The translations under genes and the position numbers were made by a program. The notes beneath the pieces were generated by a model. It searched no databases. It was not told where the DNA came from and saw only the letters and a program-made list of their open reading frames with translations. A DNA stretch of 14,586 bases from a bacterium. GTDB taxonomy: Bacteria; Blakebacterota; Blakebacteria; Blakebacterales; Blakebacteraceae. This document shows positions 14,035 through 14,586 of the stretch, in pieces. Every line of letters begins with the position of its first letter. Position 1 is the stretch's first letter. The stretch spans positions 1 through 14,586 of the forward strand of contig JALGVQ010000054.1 in NCBI GenBank assembly GCA_025774615.1, in the 5' to 3' direction.

Positions 14035-14586
14035 ATGCCCCTGACCGAGATCGAGACCTTCTCCATCTCCTCGCTCCAGATACTGGATGAGGCCGGAAAG
14101 GTCGACAAGACACTGGAACCCGATCTGTCGGAGAAGGATCTCCTTACTATCTATCGGACGATGATGCGGACCCGCGAGCTCGACCGCCGGATGCTGAACC
14201 TGCAGAGGCAGGGAAGGATCGGCACCTTCGGGCCTGTGACCGGCCAGGAAGCCTCGACAGTCGGGCCGGCCTTTGCCATGGGTGAGAAGGACTGGCTGGT
14301 GACCTCCTTCCGTGAGCTGGGCGCGCGCCTGCAGCGAGGAGAACCGGCAATGAATGCCCTGACCTTCCACAATGGATACGAGGAGGGGAACACCCTGCCC
14401 GAGGGCGTCAACGGGATCACACCCATCTCCATAATCGTCGGTTCCCAGGCCCTGCACGCCGTCGGCATCGCCTACGCCCTCAGGTACCGGGGTGTGGAGG
14501 ACGCGGCTGCGCTCACCTTCTTCGGTGATGGTGCGTCCTCAGAGGGGGATGTCTATGAGGCCATGAACTTCGCGGGTGTCTGGAAC
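14035..14586 (+). CDS. pdhA: Pyruvate (2-oxo acid) dehydrogenase E1 component, alpha subunit, 3' end beyond the window
   Basis: The first 184 residues are visible, running off the right edge. AGGAG (14024-14028) lies 6 nt before ATG 14035. The thiamin-diphosphate fold is plain: LLTIYRTMMRTRELDRRM (37-54), GPVTGQEASTVGPAFAM (66-82) and the TPP/Mg motif GDGASSEGDVYEAMNFAGVWN (164-184), with GDG and Asn coordinating the metal. It decarboxylates a 2-oxo acid and passes the acyl group to E2 lipoate in the cytoplasmic complex. A separate alpha subunit means the heterotetrameric E1 type, so a beta subunit is expected next. A branched-chain 2-oxo acid enzyme is a real alternative, since the motifs seen do not separate the two. 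Its place behind rrf2 suggests shared control. Confidence 0.9.
   Translation, partial: MPLTEIETFSISSLQILDEAGKVDKTLEPDLSEKDLLTIYRTMMRTRELDRRMLNLQRQGRIGTFGPVTGQEASTVGPAFAMGEKDWLVTSFRELGARLQRGEPAMNALTFHNGYEEGNTLPEGVNGITPISIIVGSQALHAVGIAYALRYRGVEDAAALTFFGDGASSEGDVYEAMNFAGVWN

Noticed and set aside
13741-14457. A 238-codon minus-strand open frame
   Set aside because: It is antisense to rrf2 and pdhA, both well supported. No ribosome binding site or domain was recognised.

Overview
The window reads as ordinary bacterial chromosome of fairly high GC from a Gram-negative, didermal organism. Three predicted outer-membrane beta-barrels, a lipoprotein, a Tat-type signal and a secreted TPR protein point that way. 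Strong AGGAGG-type ribosome binding sites and frequent GTG starts recur. The mix (secreted NHL-type propeller, paired superoxide dismutases, lasso-type maturation genes, four-Cys L28) would fit Gemmatimonadota or a related FCB-group lineage. That placement is inference; no rRNA or other phylogenetic marker was compared.

Layout, left to right. (1) Positions 1-2407, minus strand, read leftwards: a cold-shock protein with a long acidic tail, a thioredoxin-fold lipoprotein without the active-site cysteine, a PqqD-like RiPP recognition element (B1), a transglutaminase-like leader peptidase (B2), and the N-terminal part of an asparagine-synthetase-like cyclase (C). The five genes are packed with gaps of 10 nt or less, or overlap. 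B1+B2+C is the diagnostic maturation set of lasso peptides. No precursor gene is visible here, and the cluster runs off the left edge. (2) Positions 2567-6093, minus: rlmB, recG and a small beta-barrel protein. (3) Positions 6094-6476: a divergent regulatory region with repeated GTTCT/AGAAC half-sites and a perfect 8-bp hairpin, then rpmB on the plus strand. (4) Positions 6512-9113, minus: two coupled beta-barrel proteins and an AI-2E/PerM-family membrane protein. (5) Positions 9252-10238, plus: a secreted TPR protein. (6) Positions 10268-13298, minus: a cytoplasmic Mn-type superoxide dismutase, a secreted beta-propeller protein and a Tat-exported superoxide dismutase. (7) Positions 13490-14586, plus: an Rrf2-family regulator, then the start of a pyruvate dehydrogenase E1 alpha subunit.

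Two systems stand out. The first is the lasso-type cassette coupled to a cold-shock protein and a degenerate thioredoxin lipoprotein. The second is a probable small redox regulon: a 19-bp dyad, TGTAAC-N7-GTGACA, overlaps the predicted rrf2 promoter and lies beside the exported-SOD start region. A weaker copy sits upstream of the sodA promoter. This suggests that the cysteine-rich Rrf2 protein controls itself and both dismutases, and possibly pyruvate dehydrogenase by co-transcription.

No gene-free stretch exceeds 300 bases. I saw no tRNA, rRNA, CRISPR array or insertion sequence.
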